Origin: Paenibacillus sophorae
GTDB taxonomy: Bacteria; Bacillota; Bacilli; Paenibacillales; Paenibacillaceae
Direction of reading: 5' to 3'
DNA length: 64,000 nucleotides
Assembly: GCF_018966525.1 (NCBI RefSeq)
Contig: NZ_CP076607.1
Location: 5,146,001 to 5,210,000 of the forward strand
The position numbers were made by a program, and so were the translations under genes. The notes under the pieces were generated by a model. It was given only the letters and a program-made list of their open reading frames with translations, searched no databases and was not told the DNA's origin. Numbering within the stretch: the stretch's first letter is position 1; each line of letters starts with the position of its first letter. This document shows, piece by piece, positions 50,652-58,486 of this stretch.

Positions 50652-52085
50652 TTATTTCGTCAGCTGCACGGCCTTGCCGTTCTCGATTTCCAACAGTTTG
50701 CCGCCCGAGATCACTCCAAGCTTGGTGCCGTCGCCGGAAACCGTAACTTCAGATATGTCCTGGGTTGTGCGGAATAACTCCTTACTTGCTCCGGCGGCCG
50801 TAACGGCGTAGATACGCGACGTGCCGTCGGCTGCTGTACCGGATGCGATCAATCCGCCTGCGCCTTCTTGCGCCCATACAACCTCGATATCAAGCGGAAT
50901 GTCTGCGAAGGTTCCGTCAGGCTTCAGCGTCTTCAGGGTATTGGGAGCTTTGCCGTCAGGGTCTGCACTTAAGTAGACAACGGTTCCGTCAGCCAGAATT
51001 TCGGGGTACAGCTTGTTGTCGCCCGAGGAGGTCAGAGCGGCCGGTTTCGCATCCTTTGTAGACAGATCAAGCTGATACAACTGCTCTCCCGCTTTGCTGT
51101 AGTCGACCGTCAGGGAGTCTTCCGTGCTGTCGGCATCATTTTTGGCTGTCCCGGTAATGTTGACGATGTAGACCGCTTTCTTGCCGTCTGCGGAAATCTG
51201 AAGCTCGGATTTGTTCTCCACCTTATCCGCCAACAGTTCCGTCACAGCGCCGGTATCCACAGAAATTTTCGAAAGTTTCTCCTGCTTGTCTCCCTGGATA
51301 AAATAGATGGTCTTGCCGTCAGCCGACCATGTCAGATCTGTCTTGACGCTGGTATCCGTACCAATCGGTTTTACCACTCCGGAGGCCAAATCGATGACAA
51401 GCAGTTGGCCTGTCTCATCCGTGAAAGCACCAAAAAGGCGGTCATTCGAAACCGAGAAATCGGCGGCTCTGCTGTCATTGGAGAACAGTCTGTAGCTGCC
51501 CGGGTTCGATGCAAATTTATAAATTTCCGTCGCTTCTCCTTCACGGTTCGCAAGAAGGCTTCCGTCAGCGGCCCAATGGAGCGTATCGAATTCGCCCTGC
51601 GGCCGGGCGGTGCTAAGAATTTGCAGTGGGCTGCCAAACAGCTCGCCGCCAAGTCCGTATACAATTGCGCTTAGCTCAACGTACAATTTCCCGCCATATA
51701 CGGTTGGAGCCGTTGTGAAGTTCCGTTTCACGCCGTCTACCGAAAAGCTCTTGGAGCCCGCTTTAAAGTTAATCGTATGTACGCTTGCTCTGTCTGTCAG
51801 CGCGATACCTCCCGCTTCTGCTTTCAGACCTGCGCCCAGTGCGGCTGCAAGCTGGCTGATCGAATACAGCTTGTATCCTCCGGCGTCAATCGTCTTGATG
51901 GTGTGCTGAACGCCATTCACCGTCCAAGCCGCTGTTCCTTCTTTAACTTTCGCCGCCTTGGCGGATGATTTCACGGCTGCTGGTTTGCCTCCGTTCGCGC
52001 CTGCCGCAGCATACACACTTGCTTCACTGACAGTCACAAGAAGCGCCGAAGCCATCAGCACGCTTAACCACTGATTTCTTTTCAA
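50652..52085 (-). CDS. Secreted stalk-domain plus WD40/TolB-like beta-propeller protein
   Basis: The 477-residue protein has a signal peptide (about 1-27, VYAAAG). An N-terminal region of about 120 residues resembles the copper-amine-oxidase-like stalk domain (YKLYSISQLAAALGAGL, GGKLYVELSAIVYGLGG). Repeated beta-propeller blades follow (DTLHWAADGSLLAN, TDLTWSADGKTIYFIQGD, SELQISADGKKAVYIVN). The DG and SADGK repeats are typical of TolB-like propellers. It probably binds the wall or a surface polymer. It lies upstream of pstS in the same direction, separated by a terminator, so a functional link with phosphate is doubtful. Confidence 0.8.
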   Translation of the reverse strand: MKRNQWLSVLMASALLVTVSEASVYAAAGANGGKPAAVKSSAKAAKVKEGTAAWTVNGVQHTIKTIDAGGYKLYSISQLAAALGAGLKAEAGGIALTDRASVHTINFKAGSKSFSVDGVKRNFTTAPTVYGGKLYVELSAIVYGLGGELFGSPLQILSTARPQGEFDTLHWAADGSLLANREGEATEIYKFASNPGSYRLFSNDSRAADFSVSNDRLFGAFTDETGQLLVIDLASGVVKPIGTDTSVKTDLTWSADGKTIYFIQGDKQEKLSKISVDTGAVTELLADKVENKSELQISADGKKAVYIVNITGTAKNDADSTEDSLTVDYSKAGEQLYQLDLSTKDAKPAALTSSGDNKLYPEILADGTVVYLSADPDGKAPNTLKTLKPDGTFADIPLDIEVVWAQEGAGGLIASGTAADGTSRIYAVTAAGASKELFRTTQDISEVTVSGDGTKLGVISGGKLLEIENGKAVQLTK

Positions 52086-52283
52086 ATGGATTCACCCTTT
52101 TCATATAGGTAACTACTAATGTTATTTTCCGCCCTGGTTGTAAAATCTGTTGCCGAGAAATATTTGGTAAAGATGAACTTGTCCTAATTTTTCGCGTTCT
52201 TTCTGCCGGAACTGGGCACTTTTGTCAACGCAATATAAACGCGGAGAAAAGGATTTACAATTGCTGATCTCTGATCTAATATA

Positions 52284-52303
52284 ATGAGTGAGTACTCACT
52301 CAT
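52284..52303. promoter_or_regulatory. Perfect 20-bp palindromic TetR operator
   Basis: ATGAGTGAGTACTCACTCAT is fully self-complementary and overlaps the likely -10 TATAAT (52280-52285). TGAGTGA...TCACTCA is a frequent operator of TetR/AcrR regulators in Firmicutes. The TetR gene two genes downstream is the obvious binder, giving feedback repression of the efflux operon. Confidence 0.75.
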
Positions 52304-52333
52304 ATTGAATTAAAAAAGAACGGAGTGATTCTT

Positions 52334-53065
52334 ATGGACCAAGAAACGCCTGTAATTGCGGTATCTCATATTCGCAAAGCATTCGGCAGCAAAGTTGTCC
52401 TGGAAGACATCAGCCTGGAGGTGCGCAAAGCCGAGACTTTCGGCCTACTTGGGCCCTCAGGCTCCGGAAAGACGACCCTAGTCAGGCTGCTGACCGGAAT
52501 TGATGAAGCCGACTCAGGGGAAGTGCATGTGCTGGGTGTGAAAGTCCCCAAGCTATCCCTGCTCTCGCAAATAGGCTACATGGCCCAATCCGACGCGCTG
52601 TACAGCGAGCTGAGCGCCAAGGATAATCTGGAGTTTTTCGCTTCACTATACGGACTTACGAAAAAGCAGAGAAACAAGCGTATTAAGGAAGTGATGGAGA
52701 TCGTTAATCTGGAAGAGCATCTCCGCAAAAAAGTAAATCAATACTCCGGGGGGATGAAACGACGGCTGTCGCTGGCGATCGCACTGCTGCACGAGCCGCC
52801 GCTGCTTATTCTGGACGAACCGACCGTCGGCATCGATCCGGTGCTTCGCATGTCCATCTGGAAGGAGCTCAAAGCTCTGAATAAACGGGGGACTACCATA
52901 GTTCTCACGACCCATGTGATGGATGAAGCCGAAAAATGCGACCGGCTCGGCATGATCCGCGAAGGCCGTCTGCTTGCGGAAGACACTCCAGCGAATCTGC
53001 TTCAGGCCACAGGCTCTTCATCTATTGAAGAAGCGTTTCTGTATTACGGAGGTGTGCGTTCATGA
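52334..53065 (+). CDS. ABC transporter ATP-binding protein (ABC-2 type efflux)
   Basis: ATPase of a drug/lipid export pair. The 243-residue protein has Walker A GPSGSGKTTL, the Q-loop YMAQSDALY, signature YSGGMKRRLSLA, Walker B LLILDEPTVGIDP, and the H-loop LTTHVMDEAEKC. ATG 52334 has GGAG about 9 nt upstream; the three extra codons from GTG 52325 are unlikely. It overlaps the permease start by 4 bp (ATGA). The substrate is unknown; the TetR control suggests a toxic compound. Confidence 0.93.
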   Translation: MDQETPVIAVSHIRKAFGSKVVLEDISLEVRKAETFGLLGPSGSGKTTLVRLLTGIDEADSGEVHVLGVKVPKLSLLSQIGYMAQSDALYSELSAKDNLEFFASLYGLTKKQRNKRIKEVMEIVNLEEHLRKKVNQYSGGMKRRLSLAIALLHEPPLLILDEPTVGIDPVLRMSIWKELKALNKRGTTIVLTTHVMDEAEKCDRLGMIREGRLLAEDTPANLLQATGSSSIEEAFLYYGGVRS

Positions 53066-54111
53066 GAATCGGTGCGCTTACGCTGCGTATTTTACGGCAG
53101 TTCATTCACGATAAAAGAACGATGGCCCTGATGTTCGCCGCCCCCCTGCTCGTTCTCAGCCTGATGAGCCTGGTGTTTGGCGGGGAGACCTATAAGCCTA
53201 ATATCGGACTTACGGGGCAGGCGGCGGTCCTATCGGAAGCGCTGACCAAGCATGATGCACAGGTAATAAAGTATAATGCGGAAGAAGAAGGCACTCTGGC
53301 GCTGAAAAATGGAGAAATCGACGCGCTGATCTCGATGGGCGGCGGTGCTCCGAAGGTCATACTGGAAGGAAGCAATCCGGCAGCCAATCGGGCGGTTATG
53401 CAAGCATTGGAGCAGGCAGCAGGGGATCAGCGGACAGCCGGGCAAGCTCAGGCGCAGGCGGGAGCCTCCGTCCAGCCGCAGGTCAGCTATCTGTACGGCT
53501 CCGCCGACATGAAGACAATCGACCGGTTCGGACCGATTATGATCGGCGTATTCGTCTTCTTTTTCGTCTTCCTGATTGCCGGGGTCTCCTTTCTGCGGGA
53601 ACGGACGACGGGAACGCTCGAACGCCTGCTTGCCACACCGCTTAAACGCTGGGAAATCGTCATCGGCTATGTCTGCGGCTTCGGCATTTTCACCGTGTTC
53701 CAGGCACTGCTCATTTCCTGGTTCTCTATTCAGGTACTGGGCATTATGATGGCTGGAAGCTTCGGATATGTCCTGCTGATTACGCTGCTTCTTTCTATGA
53801 CGGCATTAACACTTGGTACGCTGCTCTCGGCGTATGCCGCAAACGAACTGCAGATGATTCAGTTCATCCCGCTTGTCATTGTGCCGCAAATCTTTCTGTG
53901 CGGATTATTCCCGCTGGACACTCTTCCGCTGTGGCTTCAGCGGATCGGATATGCGACTCCGTTATACTATGGGGCCGAGGCAATGACGAACATTATGATT
54001 CGCGGCAAAGGCTGGAACGCCGTGGAAACGGATGTGTATGTGCTGATCGCCTTCTCGCTCGTGTTCATGGTGCTGAACGTGCTTGCCCTCCGCAAGCACC
54101 GCAAAATGTAA
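53062..54111 (+). CDS. ABC-2 type transporter permease
   Basis: The 349-residue membrane subunit has one N-terminal helix (about 22-42). An extracytoplasmic domain of about 120 residues follows (rich in A/Q: QALEQAAGDQRTAGQAQAQA), then five C-terminal helices beginning FVFFFVFLIAGVSFLRERTTGTLERLLATPLKR. This is the usual ABC-2 topology, with the RTTGTLE cytoplasmic motif. It is coupled to the ATPase gene by a 4-bp overlap. The TetR gene follows 58 bp after its stop. Confidence 0.92.
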   Translation: MRIGALTLRILRQFIHDKRTMALMFAAPLLVLSLMSLVFGGETYKPNIGLTGQAAVLSEALTKHDAQVIKYNAEEEGTLALKNGEIDALISMGGGAPKVILEGSNPAANRAVMQALEQAAGDQRTAGQAQAQAGASVQPQVSYLYGSADMKTIDRFGPIMIGVFVFFFVFLIAGVSFLRERTTGTLERLLATPLKRWEIVIGYVCGFGIFTVFQALLISWFSIQVLGIMMAGSFGYVLLITLLLSMTALTLGTLLSAYAANELQMIQFIPLVIVPQIFLCGLFPLDTLPLWLQRIGYATPLYYGAEAMTNIMIRGKGWNAVETDVYVLIAFSLVFMVLNVLALRKHRKM

Positions 54112-54116
54112 CTCAG

Positions 54117-54136
54117 GCCCTCATATATGGTACGAT
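54117..54136 (+). promoter_or_regulatory. Promoter-like box upstream of tetR (shared with greA)
   Basis: GCCCTCATATATGGTACGAT matches the greA box at 5501-5520 at 18 of 20 positions, at the same distance from the start codon. It suggests an additional promoter for the regulator gene inside the operon. Confidence 0.45.
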
Positions 54137-54169
54137 AAGCAGACAGAAAACGTCTGGAGGGTTGACATT

Positions 54170-54865
54170 ATGGCAGAACATCTTTCTGCAGACAATAATA
54201 CGGAGCAGTGGGTGGAATTGCTTGCCGCCCGCGAGGAGAAGATGACGCCGAAGCAAATTGCGATTTTGCAGGCAGCCGTGGATGTATTTGCCGAAAAAGG
54301 CTATGCGGGCGCGGCGACCAGCGAAATCGCCCAGAAGGCAGGCGTGGCGGAGGGAACGATTTTTCGCTACTACAAGACCAAGAAAGATTTGCTGCTGTCC
54401 ATTGTCGGACCGACGATGAGCCGGCTGCTTGCCCCTTTTGTTATGAGAAACTTCGGGAATTTGCTGGATACGTCTTTTGACAGCTATGAGGACTTTCTGC
54501 GTGCCCTGATCCGGAACCGGCTGGATTTCGCCCGCAAGAACTTTAAGATCCTGCAAATCTTGATTCAGGAAATTCCTTTTCATCCGAAGCTGCGAGAGCA
54601 GTTCATGGAGGATATTATCGGCAAGGTTCTTGAAAGAATTACCGCGCACGTCGAGCATTTTAAGCAAAAAGGGGAAATCATCGACGTTCCGACACCAGCA
54701 GTCATCCGCTTTTCGGTATCCGCAACCATCGGCTATATTATGACCCGTCTGCTGCTGCAGCCAAACAAAGAATGGAACGATGAGGAAGAAATCGAGCTGC
54801 TGATCCGGTTCATTATGCATGGCATCGCAGCGGGACCGGGAAATCAGACATTCCAGCGCAAGTAA
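54170..54865 (+). CDS. TetR/AcrR-family transcriptional regulator
   Basis: Predicted repressor of the upstream ABC-2 transporter. The 231-residue protein has an N-terminal HTH at about 40-75 (AAVDVFAEKGYAGAATSEIAQKAGVAEGTIFRYYKTKKDLL), which is the TetR signature, and a C-terminal ligand-binding helix bundle. ATG 54170 follows GGAGGG by 9 nt; the longer ORF from 54083 overlaps the permease. A terminator follows. The perfect palindrome at 52284 is its likely target. Confidence 0.92.
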   Translation: MAEHLSADNNTEQWVELLAAREEKMTPKQIAILQAAVDVFAEKGYAGAATSEIAQKAGVAEGTIFRYYKTKKDLLLSIVGPTMSRLLAPFVMRNFGNLLDTSFDSYEDFLRALIRNRLDFARKNFKILQILIQEIPFHPKLREQFMEDIIGKVLERITAHVEHFKQKGEIIDVPTPAVIRFSVSATIGYIMTRLLLQPNKEWNDEEEIELLIRFIMHGIAAGPGNQTFQRK

Positions 54866-54885
54866 CGGAATACGCTTTATAAGCA

Positions 54886-54909
54886 TGCCCCGCTCTGCGG
54901 GGTTATTTT
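54886..54909 (+). terminator. Terminator of the ABC-2/tetR operon
   Basis: CCCCGC-TCT-GCGGGG followed by TTATTTTA, about 20 bp after the tetR stop. Between here and 55042 a short open stretch (about 54920-55010) looks weakly coding but has no RBS or recognisable family. Confidence 0.85.
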
Positions 54910-55042
54910 ATCTAACCGGAGATAAAGAAAACGCCCTGCTGGACAAGAACAATTCCGTACTGTACAAAAATTCCAACTATGTCGCCTTCAAAACCCTGCT
55001 CAAAATCCTATAACGGCAAGCTGCAGTACATTCATCAGTAGT

Positions 55043-55078
55043 AAAAAAACCGTCAGGCCATGGAGCCTGGCGGTTTTT
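55043..55078. terminator. Terminator between the tetR region and the YjcZ-like gene
   Basis: AACCGTCAGGC and GCCTGGCGGTT form a stem with T-runs on both sides; on the minus strand it ends the YjcZ-like transcript 17 bp after its stop. Confidence 0.8.
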
Positions 55079-55094
55079 CACGTTACACGAACAA

Positions 55095-55196
55095 TTATAC
55101 CCACAGAGATTTGGTGATGATTACAAGCAGAATGAACAGCACCAGAATCGCAGTTGAGGAATTGCAACCAACGCCATAACCGCCAACTTCACCCAT
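55095..55196 (-). CDS. YjcZ-like sporulation mini-protein (33 residues)
   Basis: A 33-residue peptide beginning MGEVGGYGVGCNSSTAIL, followed by a single hydrophobic helix (VLFILLVIITKSLWV). It has the glycine/tyrosine-rich head and short hydrophobic tail of the YjcZ family, whose members are made during sporulation in Bacillus. ATG 55196 has AGGAGGGG 6 nt upstream, an exceptionally strong site. It lies alone on the minus strand between convergent and divergent plus-strand genes, with a terminator directly after it. Confidence 0.75.
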   Translation of the reverse strand: MGEVGGYGVGCNSSTAILVLFILLVIITKSLWV

Positions 55197-55295
55197 GAAT
55201 AACCCCTCCTCTCAAGTAGGATACGTCACCAGATTATGCAGCGGCTGCCACATTCGTCTGGGAGTTTCGGCAAGTAAATAAAACGAAAGAACAAA

Positions 55296-55323
55296 TTGCT
55301 TTTTCCCAAAAATCGATTATAAT
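55296..55323 (+). promoter_or_regulatory. Promoter of the argS T-box transcript
   Basis: TTGCTT (55296-55301) and TATAAT (55318-55323) with a 16-bp spacer, immediately before the T-box leader. Confidence 0.7.
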
Positions 55324-55329
55324 TAGAAA

Positions 55330-55577
55330 AAATTCATAGCCAGTCGATGATCGGGAGAGTAATGGAGGGCCTCTGATGCCCAGCGAGCCGGGATGGTGGA
55401 AGCCGGCGGCAGACCTTCATGAAGCGCACCCGGGAGATGGACTTCCGAAAACCTCAGTAGGAAGCCCCGGCACGGGTCCGTTATCCTGTAAGCGGCCAGA
55501 CCTTCCGGTCTGGCAAGTAGAGTGGTACCGCGAGAACACAAGTCCTCGTCTCTTTTTGAGACGTGGGCTTTTTCTAT
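55330..55577 (+). promoter_or_regulatory. T-box riboswitch leader of argS
   Basis: The core AGTGGTACCGCG lies at 55521-55532. An AAGTCCTCGTCTC-TTTTT-GAGACGTGGGCTTTTTCT terminator follows. The 5' part begins GATCGGGAGAGTAATGGAGG, typical of Stem I. It should respond to uncharged tRNA-Arg. The specifier codon was not assigned with confidence. Confidence 0.92.
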
Positions 55578-55598
55578 TTTCAGAAGGAGGCCATGAGG

Positions 55599-57458
55599 AT
55601 GTTAAGCCAGATTATTCAAAAAGAGATTGAGCAAAGCGTCAAACGTGTCATGGAACGTCTTGGTTTAGAGATTCCCGAAGAACTGTCCGTGGCTGTAGAG
55701 CAGCCAATGAACCCGGAGCACGGCGATTATTCAAGCAATATTGCTATGCAGCTTGCCAAGAAATTGCGTAAACCGCCGCTTGTCATTGCGCAGCTGATTC
55801 AGGAGGAATTGAAGTCCACGGGTCTGGCGGAGGGTCTGCTGGAAAAGGCGGAAACGGCGGCTCCCGGCTTTCTCAATGTTCATATCTGCTGGAACGCGTG
55901 GGCCCAGCGAGATTTCGCTACGCCTCCGGCGCCGGAGGAAAAAGTGGTCATCGAGCATACGTCGGTCAATCCGAACAAATCGATGCATATCGGCCATCTG
56001 CGGAATTCCTGCATCGGCGACACGCTCGTCCGCATGCTAAGAAGAATCGGTTATACGGTCGAGGTCCATAATTATATCGACGATCTGGGGAACCAACTGG
56101 CGGATACCGTCGTCGGTCTGCTTAATGTGCCTTTGAGCGGAGAGCATGTGCGCTTCGGCGATTACTGCTGGGACATTTACTCGGCAATCAACAAGGAGTA
56201 TGCGGTGAATCCGGAAATGGCGGCCAAACGCGCCGAAACGCTGCATGAGCTGGAAGAAGGTACGGGGAATATCCCCTGGCTCGGCAGCCTGGCCGCTGAA
56301 CGGATCGTTCGGGAACATATCGCTGAAATGAAGCCGTTCGGCATCGAATACGATTTGCTGGTCTGGGAAAGCAGTATTGTCAGGGAAGGGTTCTGGACGG
56401 CGGCATTTAAGCGGCTGCGGCAGACGCCTCTTTTTTACCAGGAAACCGAGGGGAAGCTTGCGGACTGTTGGGTGCTAAAGCAGGGAACGGAACAGGGGCT
56501 GCAGGATTCAGAGCATATCACGGATAAGGTGCTGGTGCGCTCGAACGGGATTTTGACGTATACGGCCAAGGATATTGCTTACCATCTCTGGAAATTCGGG
56601 CTGTTGGACAAGGATTTCACCTATAAAAGATTCGAAGAGAGCTTGTTTACAACGGTAAACGGAGGAGAACACCTGCCGCTCGGCAGGGCCGATGTCGTCA
56701 TTAATGTCATTGATTCGAGGCAGGAGTATCCCCAGAATATGGTCAAAGAGGCGCTGCGGGCGCTGGGATATTCCGCTCAGGCAGAAAAGCTCTATCATGC
56801 GGGTTACGGTGTTGTTTCCCTAAGTCCCGCTTCCGCTGCCGATCTTGGCATCGACATTTCGGACGGCAAAGCCTCTTACGCTATGTCCGGGCGCCAAGGC
56901 ATCGGCATAAAAGTGAGTGATCTGATCGGCCTTGTGGAGGACAGCATTGAGCAGAACCGCGCCGATAAAAGCGGACTCCCCAGCCGCACGATCGCTATCG
57001 CCGCCATACGCTACTACCTGCTGCGTTTCAATCTCGGAACCGAGGTAGTGTTCGATCTGCGCCAGGCGACGGAAATATCCGGCAATACCGGCGTGTATTT
57101 GATGTACTCCTATGCGCGTGCGATCAGCGTTCTGGCCAAAGCGGCGGATATGACTCTGGATATGGCATCAGAAGCTTGTATACCGGACCATATGGAAAAA
57201 GCCGAGGCCGCGCTGCTGCGGCACATCGCCTTTTGGCCGGACACGCTCTATGCGGCGGGACGGGATCTAGCCCCGAACGGTATCTGCGGTTACGCGCACA
57301 CGCTTGCCACCCTGTTCAACAATTTTTACTCCGCCTGCCCGATCCTGAAGGCCGAGCCGGAGCGGCTGCGCTTCAGACTGTGGCTGGCGCGGAAATTCGC
57401 CGATACGCTGAAGGACGCGCTTGACGTATTGGGCCTGCCTGCGCCGGACCGGTTGTAA
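55599..57458 (+). CDS. argS: Arginyl-tRNA synthetase
   Basis: Charges tRNA-Arg. The 619-residue protein has an N-terminal Add-1 domain (about 1-100). The class I motif is in NPNKSMHIGHLRNSCIGD, followed by the catalytic YIDDLGNQ region. In place of the bacterial KMSKR signature it has YAMSGRQGIGIKVSDL, a form more like the archaeal/eukaryotic MSGRKG than the common bacterial type. A C-terminal DALR anticodon-binding domain begins at about 480. ATG 55599 (MLSQII) has GGAGG 8 nt upstream; ATG 55593 is too close to it. It is T-box controlled and followed by a convergent tRNA-Arg(TCT), so enzyme and substrate lie side by side. A second argS elsewhere is likely. Confidence 0.93.
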   Translation: MLSQIIQKEIEQSVKRVMERLGLEIPEELSVAVEQPMNPEHGDYSSNIAMQLAKKLRKPPLVIAQLIQEELKSTGLAEGLLEKAETAAPGFLNVHICWNAWAQRDFATPPAPEEKVVIEHTSVNPNKSMHIGHLRNSCIGDTLVRMLRRIGYTVEVHNYIDDLGNQLADTVVGLLNVPLSGEHVRFGDYCWDIYSAINKEYAVNPEMAAKRAETLHELEEGTGNIPWLGSLAAERIVREHIAEMKPFGIEYDLLVWESSIVREGFWTAAFKRLRQTPLFYQETEGKLADCWVLKQGTEQGLQDSEHITDKVLVRSNGILTYTAKDIAYHLWKFGLLDKDFTYKRFEESLFTTVNGGEHLPLGRADVVINVIDSRQEYPQNMVKEALRALGYSAQAEKLYHAGYGVVSLSPASAADLGIDISDGKASYAMSGRQGIGIKVSDLIGLVEDSIEQNRADKSGLPSRTIAIAAIRYYLLRFNLGTEVVFDLRQATEISGNTGVYLMYSYARAISVLAKAADMTLDMASEACIPDHMEKAEAALLRHIAFWPDTLYAAGRDLAPNGICGYAHTLATLFNNFYSACPILKAEPERLRFRLWLARKFADTLKDALDVLGLPAPDRL

Positions 57459-57460
57459 GG

Positions 57461-57538
57461 TGGAGAGCTGACTGCGATGCCAATGCTCCCGATGCTCATG
57501 CTTCGACGAACCTTCGGGGGTTCTCATCCCTGTACGCA
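57461..57538 (-). repeat. Third copy of the tRNA-Arg tail repeat
   Basis: On the minus strand, downstream of the tRNA-Arg terminator, AGGGATGAGAACCCC, then GGTTCGTCGAAGCAT and finally CGCAGTCAG match in order the elements in the array at 47441-47640. It borders the argS stop. Confidence 0.65.
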
Positions 57539-57566
57539 AAAAACCTTCCCGAAGGAAGGTTTTGTA
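57537..57566 (-). terminator. Terminator of the minus-strand tRNA-Arg
   Basis: AAACCTTCC-TTCG-GGAAGGTTTTTT on the minus strand, the same hairpin as in the 47.5-kb array. The plus strand also carries a T-run, so it can end argS. Confidence 0.85.
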
Positions 57567-57640
57567 CGTCCCAAGAGGGATTCGAACCCCCGACCGTGCG
57601 CTTAGAAGGCGCATGCTCTATCCAGCTGAGCTATTGGGAC
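57567..57640 (-). tRNA. tRNA-Arg (anticodon TCT), second copy
   Basis: A 74-nt cloverleaf with acceptor GTCCCAA/TTGGGAC, discriminator G and anticodon loop CTTCTAA. It differs from the tRNA at 47333 at three positions: a compensatory G-C to A-T change in the acceptor and T to C in the D-loop. It lies convergent to argS. The promoter is presumably in 57645-57700. Confidence 0.97.
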
Positions 57641-57798
57641 ACAAGGTATGTATTGCAACAACGTTAATTATTATATAACGGTTGTGCTGGGGAGATCAAG
57701 TTTTGAGTACGTTACAATTCTTCGAAAATAGTATTATTTTGTTATAATTACTTCTACTAGAATCAACTTACTTTCTTATATTTCTGAATAATAAAGGT

Positions 57799-58464
57799 GT
57801 GATAACAATAAACAAAACTCAGGAAATCTCCCGGTTCTATGAAATTGTAGGCAGCAATATCCGCAAACATCGTAACATTGGACAATTGAGCTTGCAGGCT
57901 CTAGGAGACGCTCTCGGACTAACGAAGAAGACCATTCAGCGGTACGAAACCGGAGAGATTAAAGTGGATATGGACCGGCTGAGCGAGATTGCTGTAGCTC
58001 TGAACGTTGAGTTTGCCGCGCTGCTTGAAGGAACGGAGACGATGCTGGGCGCAGAGCCGCGTGTGGCCGAGCTAGTACAGCTGCCTGTTGCGGGAAAGCT
58101 TTCTTTTCACAACGATGATCTCCAGGTTCGCGAAATTAAAGGCTATGAAGCTACACCAAAGGATTGGATTAAGGAAGGCGAATGTTTTTATCTTCAGGCA
58201 AGGGACGATAGTATGTCTTCGGCCGGCATTGCCGAGGGTGATCTTCTGCTGATTCAGAAACAAGACAAGGTGGCAGACGGCGAAATTGCCGTCGTGCTGG
58301 TTAACGGCGAGCCGGTGCTTCGGCGGGTGTACTGTCAGGGTGATCATTTTATTCTTTTATCCGATAACGTTAAGCTTTCTCCCATAATACGTGAAGCTCG
58401 AGCAAGTTACGGCTCCGAAATTAGATTTGTTGGAAGAGTGCTGAAATCCATTGCTACTTATTAA
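57799..58464 (+). CDS. XRE-family HTH regulator with LexA/S24-like C-terminal domain
   Basis: Predicted repressor of 221 residues. The N-terminal HTH (about 14-70) has IRKHRNIGQLSLQALGDALGLTKKTIQRYETGE. The C-terminal S24-like domain has an Ala-Gly at the linker (LPVAGKLSF), the nucleophile region QARDDSMSSAGIAEGDLLLI, and LRRVYCQGDHFILL. The serine of the Ser-Lys dyad is present, but the position of the catalytic lysine (TVKRF in LexA) is arginine here (VLRRV), so self-cleavage may be lost. The start is uncertain: GTG 57799 lies very close to AAAGG, so a downstream ATA is possible. The coiled-coil gene follows by 22 bp. Confidence 0.82.
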   Translation: MITINKTQEISRFYEIVGSNIRKHRNIGQLSLQALGDALGLTKKTIQRYETGEIKVDMDRLSEIAVALNVEFAALLEGTETMLGAEPRVAELVQLPVAGKLSFHNDDLQVREIKGYEATPKDWIKEGECFYLQARDDSMSSAGIAEGDLLLIQKQDKVADGEIAVVLVNGEPVLRRVYCQGDHFILLSDNVKLSPIIREARASYGSEIRFVGRVLKSIATY

Positions 58465-58486
58465 ATTTCTAAGGAGGCAGCTAACC

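Noticed and set aside
54819..55013. 64-codon frame after tetR
   Set aside because: Starts within tetR, crosses its terminator and has no RBS; the tail (54920-55010) is weakly coding-like but unrecognised.
57267..57614. Minus-strand 115-codon frame
   Set aside because: Begins in the tRNA-Arg and runs antisense into argS; same artefact as at 47.4 kb.
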